Shown: piece after piece, positions 17,470 through 26,465 of the stretch
Layout of the letters: the number at the start of each line of letters is the position of its first letter
Numbering within the stretch: position 1 is the first letter of the stretch
DNA from: Shimia ponticola
GTDB taxonomy: Bacteria > Pseudomonadota > Alphaproteobacteria > Rhodobacterales > Rhodobacteraceae
NCBI RefSeq assembly: GCF_007995215.1
Contig: NZ_VCDK01000003.1
Location: 372,001 to 436,000 of the forward strand
Direction of reading: 5' to 3'
DNA length: 64,000 bases
Program-made: the position numbers and the translations under genes
Notes under the pieces: generated by a model
What the model was told of the DNA's origin: nothing
Database searches by the model: none
The model's input: the letters and a program-made list of their open reading frames with translations, nothing else

Positions 17470-17955
17470 CTAGCCCAATTGTGTTTCGACGTCCGGGTCC
17501 AGCTTCAGCACGGCTAGGATTTCGCCCTCTGGCGCGTGCAGATGCAACGCATGGTCACGGACATACATCGCGCCCAGATCGCTGAAGCGGTAGAACTTTT
17601 TCAAGAGGCTCTTGCGACCACTGCGTTCCACCACCCGTACTTCCTTGCGGATCAGGTCGACATGAACCTCCGGTGGTCGTGCTTTGCTGTTGCGATAACA
17701 GGCGATGGCCAGCATCAGGAGCCCGACGGTGACACCGCCCTTCATCGCGATAAGATCCATGTCAAAACTGGATCCAGGCATCAGCCAAAGCGCCAGAGCC
17801 GCGAAGACCAGAGCCTTCGCAAACACACCCTGCAGAAGCCGGCCCAGCGCTGCCAAGCCGTTATGCCCAAACCGCGAAGGAAGCCGGTAGCCCCACTTCG
17901 TGTTGTCCATCCGGACAGTTCCACGTGCACTTTGTTCAAAATCTGCAAACGACAT
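17470..17955 (-). CDS. Hypothetical membrane protein
   Basis: I do not recognise this 161-residue protein. It has two hydrophobic segments at about residues 45-62 and 70-87, and a cytoplasmic C-terminal half with LIRKEVRVVERSGRKSLLKKFYRFSDLG and HALHLHAPEGEILAVLKLD, which looks like a small beta-rich domain. The ATG at 17955 has GTGAGG five bases upstream and is preferred to a TTG at 17991. It stands alone between yceI and the rpsF operon. Confidence 0.6.
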   Translation of the reverse strand: MSFADFEQSARGTVRMDNTKWGYRLPSRFGHNGLAALGRLLQGVFAKALVFAALALWLMPGSSFDMDLIAMKGGVTVGLLMLAIACYRNSKARPPEVHVDLIRKEVRVVERSGRKSLLKKFYRFSDLGAMYVRDHALHLHAPEGEILAVLKLDPDVETQLG

Positions 17956-18176
17956 TTGCCTCACCCGATACCGTTTCGATTTGATTAACAAACAGTCACA
18001 AGGTGGCGGTCAAAAGGCCGGACTGCGAAACTTCCGGGTCCAAGAAACGGCAGGTCACAGGCAAAGATGCGTCCAAACTTGGGCAGCCCCTACAAGACAC
18101 CATCGCCCTTGCGCATAGGCACCCTCTGTGCCAATACGCGCCATCCGCGAAAGACATGAACCGGCGATCCTCTCGT

Positions 18177-18203
18177 GCAGGGCCCGCGGAACCTTGGCCC
18201 CGC
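18177..18203 (+). promoter_or_regulatory. Possible S6:S18 leader hairpin
   Basis: A stem formed by GCAGGGCC and GGCCCCGC encloses CCGCGGAACC, 30 bases before the rpsF ribosome-binding site. Bacterial rpsF operons often have a leader hairpin bound by the S6:S18 dimer for feedback. The position fits, but the match to the consensus was judged by eye only. Confidence 0.3.
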
Positions 18204-18234
18204 TATGAAGTCGCTCAGACAATTAGGAGACGAC

Positions 18235-18600
18235 ATGCCGCTCTACGAGCATGTTTTTATCTCGCGCCAGGACCTGTCCAGCGCGCAGGCAGAAAGCCTG
18301 GTTGAACACTTCTCGACTGTACTGGCTGACAACGACGGCAAAGTGCTCGATTCCGAGTACTGGGGCGTCAAAACGATGGCCTACAAGATCAACAAGAACC
18401 GCAAAGGCCACTATGCCTTCCTGAAAACAGACGCACCTGCGCCTGCTGTGCAGGAAATGGAACGCCTGATGCGCCTGCACGAAGACGTCATGCGCGTGCT
18501 GACCATCAAGGTCGACGAGCACGCCGAAGGCCCATCGGTTCAAATGCAAAAACGTGACGAACGTGACGGCCGCCGCGAGCGCCGCGACGATCGTCGTTAA
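18235..18600 (+). CDS. rpsF: 30S ribosomal protein S6
   Basis: The 121-residue protein starts MPLYEHVFISRQDLS and contains YWGVKTMAYKINKNRKGHY, the typical S6 core. It ends in a charged tail rich in Arg and Asp (KRDERDGRRERRDDRR). S6 binds the central domain of 16S rRNA with S18. AGGAG lies five bases before the ATG at 18235, so the longer frame upstream is rejected. It is the first gene of rpsF-rpsR-rplI. Confidence 0.96.
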   Translation: MPLYEHVFISRQDLSSAQAESLVEHFSTVLADNDGKVLDSEYWGVKTMAYKINKNRKGHYAFLKTDAPAPAVQEMERLMRLHEDVMRVLTIKVDEHAEGPSVQMQKRDERDGRRERRDDRR

Positions 18601-18616
18601 GAGAAGGGGATAAACC

Positions 18617-18844
18617 ATGGCCGCAAAACCATTTTTCCGCCGCCGCAAGGTCTGCCCGTTCTCCGGTGAGAACGCGCCAAAGATCGACTACAAAGACACA
18701 CGTCTGCTGCAACGCTACATCTCTGAGCGTGGCAAGATCGTGCCGTCCCGCATCACCGCAGTATCCGCGAAGAAACAGCGTGAACTGGCCCGTGCCATCA
18801 AACGCGCCCGCTTCCTCGCCCTGCTGCCCTACGCTGTGAAGTAA
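18617..18844 (+). CDS. rpsR: 30S ribosomal protein S18
   Basis: The 75-residue basic protein has [33 protein letters not shown] and [14 protein letters not shown], all S18 landmarks. It pairs with S6 in the 30S platform. It lies 16 bases after rpsF and 12 bases before rplI. Confidence 0.97.
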   Translation: MAAKPFFRRRKVCPFSGENAPKIDYKDTRLLQRYISERGKIVPSRITAVSAKKQRELARAIKRARFLALLPYAVK

Positions 18845-18856
18845 GGAGAGAGATCC

Positions 18857-19489
18857 ATGGATATCATCCTTCTCGAACGTGTGTCCAAGCTGGGCCAAAT
18901 GGGCGACGTCGTATCGGTCAAAGAAGGTTACGCCCGTAACTTCCTGATCCCGACCGGCAAAGCCCTGCGCGCATCCGACGCCAACAAAGCTCGCTTCGAA
19001 GAGCAGAAGGCACAGCTGGAAGCCCGCAATCTGGAAACCAAGAAAGAAGCCGAAGATCTGGCAGGCCGTCTCGACGGTCAGCAGTTCATCGTGATTCGCT
19101 CTGCGTCGGATTCCGGCGCGCTCTACGGCTCTGTCACCACACGTGACGCGGCTGACGCAGCCACCGCTGATGGTTTCTCGATCGACAAGAAACAGGTCGC
19201 TCTGATCAACCCGATCAAAGAGCTCGGCCTGCACTCGGTCGCTGTGAAACTGCATCCAGAGGTCGAAGTTGAGATCAAACTCAACGTTGCCCGCTCGCAG
19301 GAAGAAGCCGAACTGCAAGCCTCCGGCAAATCCATTCAGGAACTTGCCGCCGAGGAAGAAGCAGCCGCAGAATTCGAAATCGCGGAACTCTTTGACGATA
19401 TCGGCGCAGCCGGCATGGACGAAGACGACGACCCACGTGGCGCGGCCCCTGCCGATAACGCCGAAGGCTCGGACCCGATCGAAGACTAA
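18857..19489 (+). CDS. rplI: 50S ribosomal protein L9
   Basis: The 210-residue protein starts [19 protein letters not shown] and has [16 protein letters not shown], the N-terminal rRNA-binding domain, then the connecting helix and the C-terminal domain ending near residue 150. About 55 further residues form an acidic, low-complexity tail ([22 protein letters not shown]), longer than in E. coli L9 (149 residues) but common in this order. The last four bases overlap the convergent sulfotransferase-like gene. Confidence 0.95.
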   Translation: MDIILLERVSKLGQMGDVVSVKEGYARNFLIPTGKALRASDANKARFEEQKAQLEARNLETKKEAEDLAGRLDGQQFIVIRSASDSGALYGSVTTRDAADAATADGFSIDKKQVALINPIKELGLHSVAVKLHPEVEVEIKLNVARSQEEAELQASGKSIQELAAEEEAAAEFEIAELFDDIGAAGMDEDDDPRGAAPADNAEGSDPIED

Positions 19490-20358
19490 GTCTCGATTGC
19501 TTCAGACATCGAAAACGCCGCCTCATTCGAGGCGGCGTTTTTTAATGGATGCGCAGCCTTCAACCCGCGCACAAATCCATAGAGAGCCATGTCATATTCC
19601 AACCATGGCGCGAAAACCTCCCGCGCGAGCGTATTGCCCCGTGACAGAACCCGCACCTGCCCCGGATTGCGATGCACAGGCTTTGGCGCATCCGCCATTC
19701 CACAACGCGCCATGACGGCACGTTGAAAAGCGGCCTGATCTTCACACAGTCCGACACAGGCAAAGCCTGACAGTTCCCTCTCGGCAACTGACAAATCCGC
19801 CTGCTCCAACCGCTTTTCCATGGCATCCATGCGCCCCGAGCGCAGCATGCGTACCTGATAATTGTCGAAACTCGAAAAGTGCCGCTCGCGTTTCACGGCG
19901 TTCATAAAGGTCCGCAGGGATCGGACATCCTCAAAATCCGTTTCCACAACTAACTCGGCCACGCGAGCCAGCGCTTGTCCCCCTGCTCCGGGCGGCAGGC
20001 GCTCGCGCCCGTTTGCATAGCGCGCGACCCAATTCACATGGCTGACCAACCTATCCCACGGTCGCCGCAGCATGGTGGCACGGTCAAACACATCTGTTCC
20101 GCGGTAAAGCGTCCATGCCCAAAGAGGTACGTGCCCCGACACGCAAGGCACAGTGAGTGGCGGCAAACGGCGCGCTGACAAATCAGGCAGCAGATTTTCC
20201 ACGTGGTCTTGTACCGCTTGCACCCCAAACACCTGCCGCAAGAAGGCATTTGTGCTGCTGCCAGCGGTCTTGGGAATATGCAGGAAAAACAGCGGACTTT
20301 GGCCCGGCTGCGGCGAAAACATCAGCGGACGCGCGTCGTCATGCAGATCTAGTGCCAT
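19486..20358 (-). CDS. Sulfotransferase family protein
   Basis: The protein of 290 residues has the P-loop-like sulfate-donor motif [13 protein letters not shown] near the N-terminus and [13 protein letters not shown] at about residue 100. These match the 5'-PSB and 3'-PB motifs of the sulfotransferase-2 type (PAPS-dependent). The substrate is unknown. The start at 20358 is chosen because an ATG seven codons upstream lies inside the tig terminator. The 3' end contains the rplI terminator hairpin, so the last residues (about [12 protein letters not shown]) are encoded by it. Confidence 0.75.
   Translation of the reverse strand: MALDLHDDARPLMFSPQPGQSPLFFLHIPKTAGSSTNAFLRQVFGVQAVQDHVENLLPDLSARRLPPLTVPCVSGHVPLWAWTLYRGTDVFDRATMLRRPWDRLVSHVNWVARYANGRERLPPGAGGQALARVAELVVETDFEDVRSLRTFMNAVKRERHFSSFDNYQVRMLRSGRMDAMEKRLEQADLSVAERELSGFACVGLCEDQAAFQRAVMARCGMADAPKPVHRNPGQVRVLSRGNTLAREVFAPWLEYDMALYGFVRGLKAAHPLKNAASNEAAFSMSEAIET
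19512..19543 (+). terminator. rplI operon terminator
   Basis: A hairpin with arms AACGCCGCCTC and GAGGCGGCGTT and loop ATTC is followed by TTTTTT. It lies 22 bases beyond the rplI stop. It is wholly inside the coding sequence of the convergent gene on the minus strand. Confidence 0.9.
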
Positions 20359-20361
20359 GAA

Positions 20362-20394
20362 AAAACCCCCGGAACCCATCGGCCCTAGGGGTTT
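20362..20394 (-). terminator. tig terminator
   Basis: On the minus strand, AAACCCC and GGGGTTT arms enclose an 18-base loop and are followed by a run of T. It lies about 25 bases after the tig stop and runs up to the start of the downstream sulfotransferase-like gene. Confidence 0.65.
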
Positions 20395-20418
20395 AACTCA
20401 GACAGTCTTAACGACGCC

Positions 20419-21756
20419 TTATGCGGCTTCGTCTTCCAGCGATTCAACAGCCTTTTGCAGGTCGTCTTTCGACACTTCTTTTTCTGTCACGTTAGCCAGC
20501 TCAAAGATGTAGTCGACAACTTTGTCTTCGAACAGCGGCGCCCGAACCTGTTGTTGCAGCTGTGGGTTCTGTTGAACGGCTTCAAAGAACTGACGCTCTT
20601 GGCCCGGATACTGACGCGCTTGATTCAGGATCGCTTGGGTCATCTCGCTGTCGGTCACTTCGACTTCGGCTTTACGCCCGAGTTCTGCCAGCAAAAGCCC
20701 CAGCTTCACGCGACGCTGAGCCAGTTCGTTGTGCTCATCGGTAGGCTCGATTTCCGGGTGATCGTGACCCTGAACCTCTGGGTTCTCTTCGTGCCACAGC
20801 TGGTGCGCGATCTGGCCTGCTTCGGCCTCCACCAGCGAAGGTGGCAACTCGAAGGTCACCAGCTTGTCCAACTCGTCCAGAAGCGCGCGCTTTTGCACAG
20901 CGCGCGACGCACCTGCAAATTCACCTTCCAGCTGCTCGGAAATCCGCGATTTCAGACCTTCAAGGTCTTCAGCACCGAACTTCTTCGCCAGTTCGTCGTC
21001 AACTTTGGCCGCGACAGGTTTCTTCACCGCTTTGACTTTGCACTCAAAGACAGCGTCTTTGCCCGCCAGATTGGCCGCGCCGTATTCCTCTGGGAATTGC
21101 ACGTTGACCTCTACCTCGTCGTCCGCTTTCGCGCCGACCAGTTGGTCTTCAAAACCCGGAATGAACGAGTTCGAACCCAGAACAAGTGGATAGTCTTCAG
21201 CGGCGCCACCATCGAAGGCTTCGCCGTCAACCTTGCCAAGGAAATCGATCACAACTTGATCGCCGTCTTTGGCTTTCGCGCCGGATTTACGGTCTTCAAA
21301 GTTCTGAGCGGACTCTGCCAGTTTATCCAGCGCTTCAGTCACGTCTTCTTCGGCTGCCTTGGCCACCAGCTTCTCAAGCTTGATCGCCTTCATATCGACA
21401 TCTGGCACTTCTGGCAGCGCCTCATAGGACATCGCCACCTCGACGTCGTCGCCCGGCTTCCAGTCATCGCCTTGCATTTCGACCTTTGGCTGCATCGCAG
21501 GGCGATCGCCGGAGTCTTCGAAATGGGTCGACATCGCGCCGTCGATCGATTCCTGCAAGGCTTCGCCCAGCACGCGGTCGCCATACTGCTTTTTTAGCAG
21601 CGGCAGAGGAACCTTGCCTTTCCGAAATCCTTTCATCTCGATTTCGGGCTGAGCCTCTTTCAGTTTTTCGTCAACTTTGGCGTCAAGTTCCGCAGCACTC
21701 AGTGTGATCGAGTACGCGCGTTTCAGCCCATCATTCAGTGTTTCGGTGACCTGCAT
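20419..21756 (-). CDS. tig: Trigger factor
   Basis: The 445-residue ribosome-bound chaperone and prolyl isomerase has all three domains. The N-terminal ribosome-binding domain has the signature [17 protein letters not shown]. The PPIase domain contains [21 protein letters not shown] and [16 protein letters not shown]. The C-terminal helical chaperone domain contains [18 protein letters not shown]. The start [13 protein letters not shown] at 21756 has AAGGA five bases upstream, so a 21-codon upstream extension is dropped. A GC-rich hairpin lies in the leader. Confidence 0.96.
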   Translation of the reverse strand: MQVTETLNDGLKRAYSITLSAAELDAKVDEKLKEAQPEIEMKGFRKGKVPLPLLKKQYGDRVLGEALQESIDGAMSTHFEDSGDRPAMQPKVEMQGDDWKPGDDVEVAMSYEALPEVPDVDMKAIKLEKLVAKAAEEDVTEALDKLAESAQNFEDRKSGAKAKDGDQVVIDFLGKVDGEAFDGGAAEDYPLVLGSNSFIPGFEDQLVGAKADDEVEVNVQFPEEYGAANLAGKDAVFECKVKAVKKPVAAKVDDELAKKFGAEDLEGLKSRISEQLEGEFAGASRAVQKRALLDELDKLVTFELPPSLVEAEAGQIAHQLWHEENPEVQGHDHPEIEPTDEHNELAQRRVKLGLLLAELGRKAEVEVTDSEMTQAILNQARQYPGQERQFFEAVQQNPQLQQQVRAPLFEDKVVDYIFELANVTEKEVSKDDLQKAVESLEDEAA

Positions 21757-21778
21757 GTCGTCCTTATCCATTGCATAA

Positions 21779-21802
21779 AGGCCGCCGAGGCGTCGGCGGC
21801 GG
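21779..21802 (-). terminator. GC-rich hairpin before tig
   Basis: Arms GCCGCCGA and CTCGGCGGC enclose CGC, followed by CTTTAT on the minus strand. It lies between the MFS gene and tig, 23 bases from the tig start. It could end the MFS transcript or be part of the tig leader; the T-run is short. Confidence 0.45.
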
Positions 21803-21890
21803 TCGAAAGATAGCGCCATCTAACGAAGCCATCTGCACACCGCAAGCAGACTCTGTTGCTTGCCTTAATGAGCAGCCATTTTCGAGGAAC

Positions 21891-23084
21891 TTATGGCTTG
21901 GGCAGCGGTCGTTCTGGCGTCCTTTGAGCCAGCAACACCACAAGCGCGATAAGCACAATCGTCCCTGATACCGCCGCAAGAATAATCCATCCGAATTGGG
22001 CAAGCATCGCGCCAGCACCGAATGCTGCAATCGCCGACACCAACCCAATCGCCGTGTCATTGAGCCCCTGTGCTGACGGCTTTTCGCGCTCAGTAAGCGC
22101 GGCGTCCAACATTGTCGTGGCCCCGATGAACCCCAAGTTCCACCCAACGCCCAACACGATCAAAGACAGATAAAAATGACCGACCGCCAAGCCCGTCGCA
22201 GCTACGACGGCGGACACTAAGATCACCAGCAATCCCGCAGTGGCCACACGCTTTGCTCCAAATCGCTGGATCACAAATCCGGTCAAGAAACTCGGTGCGA
22301 ACATCGCCACAATATGCCACCGCACAACATCACTCGCCGCAGCCTCGGTCAAACCACAGCCAACCATCGCAAGAGGCGTGGGCACCATCAAAAACACCAT
22401 GATCCCTTGAGACAGAGCGGCGATTGCAATCGCCCGCCGCACCTCAAACCGATTCAAAGCGCCAAGACCCACTCGCCATGACCCGGCCTCCGATGCCGTC
22501 CGCCGCGCCTTGATGCGCAAAAACCCAAGCGGCAGCAGACCGAGAACACCGATTGCGGCCACGGCCAGATAGGCCCCAGCAAAAGGCGGCGGAACAAGCG
22601 CATCGCGAAAGGCTATGAACGCCTGCGGTCCAAGCAACGCTGCAAACAGCCCAGAACTCAGCATGAAAGAAATCGCAACCGGCCGCCACGTAGGGGCTAC
22701 CACTTCGCTGGCAGCAAAGCGAAAGTACTGAAATGACGCCCAACCTGCCCCCATCAGGAAATGCCCAAGACAGAGCATCACAAAGTCTTGCCGCATCAGT
22801 GCAAAAATCGCGAGGCAGGCCCCGACCGAGGTCAATATGCCACCAAAAGCAAAGCCAACACCGCGTCCAAGCCGCCCCATCAGCATCGAAAATGGCCCTG
22901 CCGCTACCAATGCCGCAAGGGTCTGAACGGATGATGGAAGCGTCGCCAAGGCCGCGCTCGGCGCAAGTTGCAGCCCAGCCAAACCGCCAAGTATCAATTG
23001 TATCGGGAACGCCGTAGCAAAAACGGTATTCGCAACAATCAAGGCAAGAAAGTTTCGGTTCCGCAGAAACTGCAACAAGGGCAT
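21891..23084 (-). CDS. MFS transporter
   Basis: The 397-residue protein has about twelve hydrophobic segments. A loop segment MLMGRLGRGVGFAFGG sits after helix 2, where the MFS signature GxLaDrxGrR is expected, and the second half has FVIQRFGAKRV at the matching loop. It is an inner-membrane secondary transporter of unknown substrate. It stands alone, with tRNA-Thr upstream and tig downstream on the same strand. Confidence 0.8.
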   Translation of the reverse strand: MPLLQFLRNRNFLALIVANTVFATAFPIQLILGGLAGLQLAPSAALATLPSSVQTLAALVAAGPFSMLMGRLGRGVGFAFGGILTSVGACLAIFALMRQDFVMLCLGHFLMGAGWASFQYFRFAASEVVAPTWRPVAISFMLSSGLFAALLGPQAFIAFRDALVPPPFAGAYLAVAAIGVLGLLPLGFLRIKARRTASEAGSWRVGLGALNRFEVRRAIAIAALSQGIMVFLMVPTPLAMVGCGLTEAAASDVVRWHIVAMFAPSFLTGFVIQRFGAKRVATAGLLVILVSAVVAATGLAVGHFYLSLIVLGVGWNLGFIGATTMLDAALTEREKPSAQGLNDTAIGLVSAIAAFGAGAMLAQFGWIILAAVSGTIVLIALVVLLAQRTPERPLPKP

Positions 23085-23195
23085 CTACGACGATCCCTTT
23101 TTTGGGCGAAGCATCACGCTTCGCAAACTAGCCCCCGCGCGCGCCCCGTAAAGCAACGGTTCACGTGTTCGACGTTCACCCCAGACTTAGGAAAG

Positions 23196-23271
23196 TGGTG
23201 CCCCCACACGGACTCGAACCGCGGACCTACTGATTACAAATCAGTTGCTCTACCAGCTGAGCTATAGGGGC
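23196..23271 (-). tRNA. tRNA-Thr (UGU)
   Basis: The minus strand folds into a full cloverleaf: acceptor GCCCCTA pairs with TGGGGGC, the D-arm contains AGCTCAGCTGGTAGAGC, the anticodon loop is TTGTAAT with anticodon TGT, and the T-arm contains GGTTCGAGTCC. CCA is encoded at 23198-23196. Confidence 0.97.
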
Positions 23272-23399
23272 ACTGCGCGGTCTCTTAGTTCAGGCTGCGC
23301 AACTGTGCAAGAACCAACGCGCAGTTCCTTGCACCCTCTTGCAACCTTTCTAGCGGGGTCTGATAAAGCAGTCATCAAAGCACTGGCTGCCGAGGGCAC

Positions 23400-24275
23400 A
23401 TGGAACTGGTTTATCACATTGGAGCACACGCAACCGACCACGGTCGGCTGGCATCGTGCTTACAGAAAAACCGGGATCTGGTGGCCGCCCAAGGCATCGC
23501 GATTCCGCGTCCGGAACTCTATCAAACGGACCTGCGCAACGCCGTGGCGATCGCCTTTCGCGAGGATCCGCCGCCGCCGTCACGCGATCACCTGATCGAA
23601 ACTCTGCTGGATGGACAAACCGCTGACCGGATCGTCATGAGCAACACGCGCTTCATCTCGATCCCGGCGCGAATCTTTGAGGACGGGGTGCTCTATCCGG
23701 TTCTGGAACGCCGGTTGATGGCGTTGGACCGGCTGTTCCCGGATGACGAACTCGAGTTTCACTTTGCCATTTGCAATCCGGCGACCTTCATTCCCGAAAT
23801 CCTTGGGATGCTGGACGAAGCCACCCATGCGCGCATTCTCAAGCAACTCGATCCCTTTTCGATCAAGTGGTCGAACATGCTCAGCCGAATGCAACAGACG
23901 TTGCCGCATGCCCATATCACTGTTTGGTGCAATGAGGACACGCCCCTGCTGTGGTCCCAGATCATTCGCGAAATGTGCGGCGTCGACCCGACAACACGCA
24001 TCGCCGGCGGCTTTGACCTGCTGGGCGAGTTGATGACAGCGGAAGGCGTGCAGCGCTTTCAGGCCTACATCAAATCTCACCCACCGCAGACCGAGGTGCA
24101 AAAGCGCCGTGTGATCGCGGCCTTCCTCGACAAGTTCGCCAAGGAGGACGTGCTGGAAGAGGAACTGGATGTTCCCGGCTGGACAGAGGACACGGTGACG
24201 GCCCTCACAGATGCCTATGAAGAAGATGTCTACACCATCGAACGGATGCACAGCGTTAACTTCATCGCACCCTAA
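23400..24275 (+). CDS. Sulfotransferase-like hypothetical protein
   Basis: The 291-residue protein begins MELVYHIGAHATDHGRL, which resembles the HIGxHKTGTT start of sulfotransferase-like proteins in alphaproteobacteria but lacks a proper phosphate-binding loop. Later segments include LLDGQTADRIVMSNTRFIS and a C-terminal helical acidic part. I cannot assign a substrate or be sure of activity. GAGGGC lies just before the ATG. It stands alone after tRNA-Thr. Confidence 0.6.
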   Translation: MELVYHIGAHATDHGRLASCLQKNRDLVAAQGIAIPRPELYQTDLRNAVAIAFREDPPPPSRDHLIETLLDGQTADRIVMSNTRFISIPARIFEDGVLYPVLERRLMALDRLFPDDELEFHFAICNPATFIPEILGMLDEATHARILKQLDPFSIKWSNMLSRMQQTLPHAHITVWCNEDTPLLWSQIIREMCGVDPTTRIAGGFDLLGELMTAEGVQRFQAYIKSHPPQTEVQKRRVIAAFLDKFAKEDVLEEELDVPGWTEDTVTALTDAYEEDVYTIERMHSVNFIAP

Positions 24276-24373
24276 CCTTCTGGCAACAGACGCTTTTCCC
24301 GCCTGAGGAGAGCGGGCTTGATCCGACTCACTCTTTGATCAATCCTTTGGGTATTGAACAAAGGATTTTAGGC

Positions 24374-25108
24374 ATGGCTTTCTGGCGGGCATTTTTCGCT
24401 GCCGTTGCTTTGGCGTTTTCTCCAATAGGCTTGGGGGCGCAGGGCACAGCGGATCTCTTTCTACAGCCGCAGTTTGACGATCGGTTTTCCCAAGACAGCA
24501 TCCCAAAGCTGCCTTACGGCGCGGATATCGGCAGGACTTTACAACCGCTCGAAGGTCTGGGCGCCTCGATTGGCGTCCCGCAGGGAGGCAACGTCCGGAT
24601 CATCGACGTCGATCCATTGGCCAACTCGGATTTCGGGCGTGCCTTGAGGGCGCAAGAACTCAGCAACGCCCTCGAAGGCGCGGCAACTGCGCCCGGGTTG
24701 ATCACTGAGGATATGCTCACCACCAATCCCGAGGTGTTCGCCGGGCGATCAATCGGCAACCTGGGCACATTCTCAGCCGACGGCTTTGGCGTTGATGACG
24801 GCATCATCCTCAACCTGTCGCCTCAAGATGCAGCACGCCTGTCAGAGCTTGCTGCGCGGACAGGTACGCTCAGCCTTGAAGAGTCGCTTGAATACCAGCA
24901 GCTCTTGGAACGCGGGATTGGCAACCCGGATCCCGGCACACCTACGCAACCTGTGCGGTGGCCTCCGCGCACTCCGGTTGGTGGGCCGATCATAATCGTC
25001 GGTTCGGACGAGCCCATCTGCGACCCGCCGCCAGAACTCATTCTAGCTTGCAAGTACCTTGATCCCGAAACTGATGGCTATACGGAGTTGTGCAGATGCG
25101 ACAGCTAA
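24374..25108 (+). CDS. Exported protein of unknown function
   Basis: I do not recognise this 244-residue protein. Residues 1-22 are a signal peptide (MAFWRAFFAAVALAFSPIGLG). The mature part is acidic, with several GxLG/GASIG stretches, LSPQDAARLSELAARTG and a proline-rich segment before three C-terminal cysteines (CDPP, ACKY, LCRCDS). It overlaps the next gene by 13 bases, so the two are probably translated together. The ATG at 24374 is preferred because the signal peptide starts there. Confidence 0.6.
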   Translation: MAFWRAFFAAVALAFSPIGLGAQGTADLFLQPQFDDRFSQDSIPKLPYGADIGRTLQPLEGLGASIGVPQGGNVRIIDVDPLANSDFGRALRAQELSNALEGAATAPGLITEDMLTTNPEVFAGRSIGNLGTFSADGFGVDDGIILNLSPQDAARLSELAARTGTLSLEESLEYQQLLERGIGNPDPGTPTQPVRWPPRTPVGGPIIIVGSDEPICDPPPELILACKYLDPETDGYTELCRCDS

Positions 25109-25803
25109 TTACCGCCGCCCTAATCCTGATCTTCGCATTCTCCGCTCCGTTGCTGGCACAAGAGGCCGGCCTCAGCGCGGAACAACGGCTGACGATATTG
25201 ACGCAGGCGCTTGAACAAGCAGACGCCAGAAACTCCACCCTCGAAACCCAAAACAACACACTGCGCGCGCAACTTGCCCAAGCCAACAAGCAGGCAAATG
25301 CGGAAACAACCGAAGGCTTCAATCAGGTTGTGCAACGCTACAACCAAAGCTGGATAGACTATTACGAACACGAAACCCTGCTGCGAGCACATGCGCGCTA
25401 CGCACTCATGTGGCAGCTTTTGTCCGGCTATTTCCTCTTGGCCGTTGTGGTCGCTGTGACGGGCCTGGGCATATACCTGTCTTACAAAGAGGTCATGAGC
25501 GCTGTCGAAGCGCCCAACCAAATGCTTACCAAGCTTGAAGAAGAACTCGCTGAAGGAGCCGGAGGCACCGCCGAGCAACAGGCCGTTGCCGCGCAAAAGA
25601 CCGAACTGGTTCTTAGTTTCCAGAAACTTCAGGTCACTTCAGCCGTGACAGGGGTTGTCATTCTGACCCTGTCACTCGGTTTCCTGTATCTCTTTGCCCA
25701 GTCGGTCCTTGAATTGGAACCACAGGACTTTGCGAGCGGCGCGAAACCTGTGGCGGAAGAAACCACGCCGGATGACGAAGAAAAGGACGACACAACCGGC
25801 TAA
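25096..25803 (+). CDS. Membrane protein with periplasmic coiled coil, unknown function
   Basis: The 235-residue protein has a signal peptide (1-22), a coiled coil (about 28-75, rich in Gln and Asn), a membrane helix at about 112-132, a cytoplasmic stretch and another helix at about 185-205, with an acidic tail EETTPDDEEKDD. No known domain is recognised. It overlaps the preceding exported-protein gene, which suggests a two-gene unit acting at the inner membrane. Confidence 0.6.
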   Translation: MRQLITAALILIFAFSAPLLAQEAGLSAEQRLTILTQALEQADARNSTLETQNNTLRAQLAQANKQANAETTEGFNQVVQRYNQSWIDYYEHETLLRAHARYALMWQLLSGYFLLAVVVAVTGLGIYLSYKEVMSAVEAPNQMLTKLEEELAEGAGGTAEQQAVAAQKTELVLSFQKLQVTSAVTGVVILTLSLGFLYLFAQSVLELEPQDFASGAKPVAEETTPDDEEKDDTTG

Positions 25804-25810
25804 GCCAGCC

Positions 25811-26080
25811 TTAGCTCATTCCCAAGGCTTCTTTGTACATCTCAAGGACGGCTTCCTCTTCCGCGATGTCATCCTTGTCGCGTTTGCGCAGCGCGATGAC
25901 CTTGCGCATGACCTTGGTGTCATAGCCACGCGCCTTGGCCTCGGCCATCACCTCTTTTTGTTGGTCTGCAATGTCCTTCTTCTCGGCTTCCAGACGCTCA
26001 AAACGCTCGATGAACTGGCGAAGCTCGCCTGCGGTGACACGATAGGAGTCCGGGGTAGGATCGGTGACGGCGTCAGACAT
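25811..26080 (-). CDS. GapR-like nucleoid-associated protein (DUF2312)
   Basis: The 89-residue protein has the DUF2312 pattern: YRVTAGELRQFIERFERLEAEK, then a helix with AKARGYDTKVMRKVIALRK and an acidic C-terminus. In Caulobacter the family member GapR binds overtwisted AT-rich DNA ahead of replication and transcription. Length and sequence are typical. It is convergent with the preceding gene, eight bases away. Confidence 0.92.
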   Translation of the reverse strand: MSDAVTDPTPDSYRVTAGELRQFIERFERLEAEKKDIADQQKEVMAEAKARGYDTKVMRKVIALRKRDKDDIAEEEAVLEMYKEALGMS

Positions 26081-26244
26081 GGGCGACCTTTCATTTCATC
26101 AAGAGGTAGATCAACGGACCACGGGATTACCTGCGCGGCTTGCCCTCAGCAACCCCACAAACCCACTCTGTTTGCGACGGGATGCCTCTTGCCGAAATCG
26201 CGCTGCTCTGGCAGGCAGCGCCGAAACCGCAATCGGAGATCGCC

Positions 26245-26460
26245 ATGTCTGCTCTTGTCCCCGTTGGCACCGCCATCACCCTGCTTGGACTGGCAGGTCT
26301 GGTATTCTGCATCGTGTCTGTTGTCCGCGCGCGCCGGGCAAAACTGGACGATGCCGAAATGAAGGCGCGACTGCAGAAAATCGTGGCATGGAACCTTGGC
26401 GCTCTGGCCGTGTCAGCAATCGGGTTGATGTGCGTTGTCTTGGGCCTGTTCCTCGCCTGA
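26245..26460 (+). CDS. Small two-helix membrane protein
   Basis: The 71-residue protein has two hydrophobic helices (about 6-26 and 48-69) joined by a charged loop VVRARRAKLDDAEMKARLQK. CGGAG lies six bases before the ATG at 26245. An open frame continues upstream but has no such signal. No function can be given. Its stop lies six bases from the convergent fadJ-like gene. Confidence 0.6.
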   Translation: MSALVPVGTAITLLGLAGLVFCIVSVVRARRAKLDDAEMKARLQKIVAWNLGALAVSAIGLMCVVLGLFLA

Positions 26461-26465
26461 TCGGA

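Noticed and set aside
20455-21597. Open frame of 380 codons on the plus strand
   Set aside because: It is antisense to tig. Its Phe/Leu/His-rich translation mirrors the trigger-factor codons.
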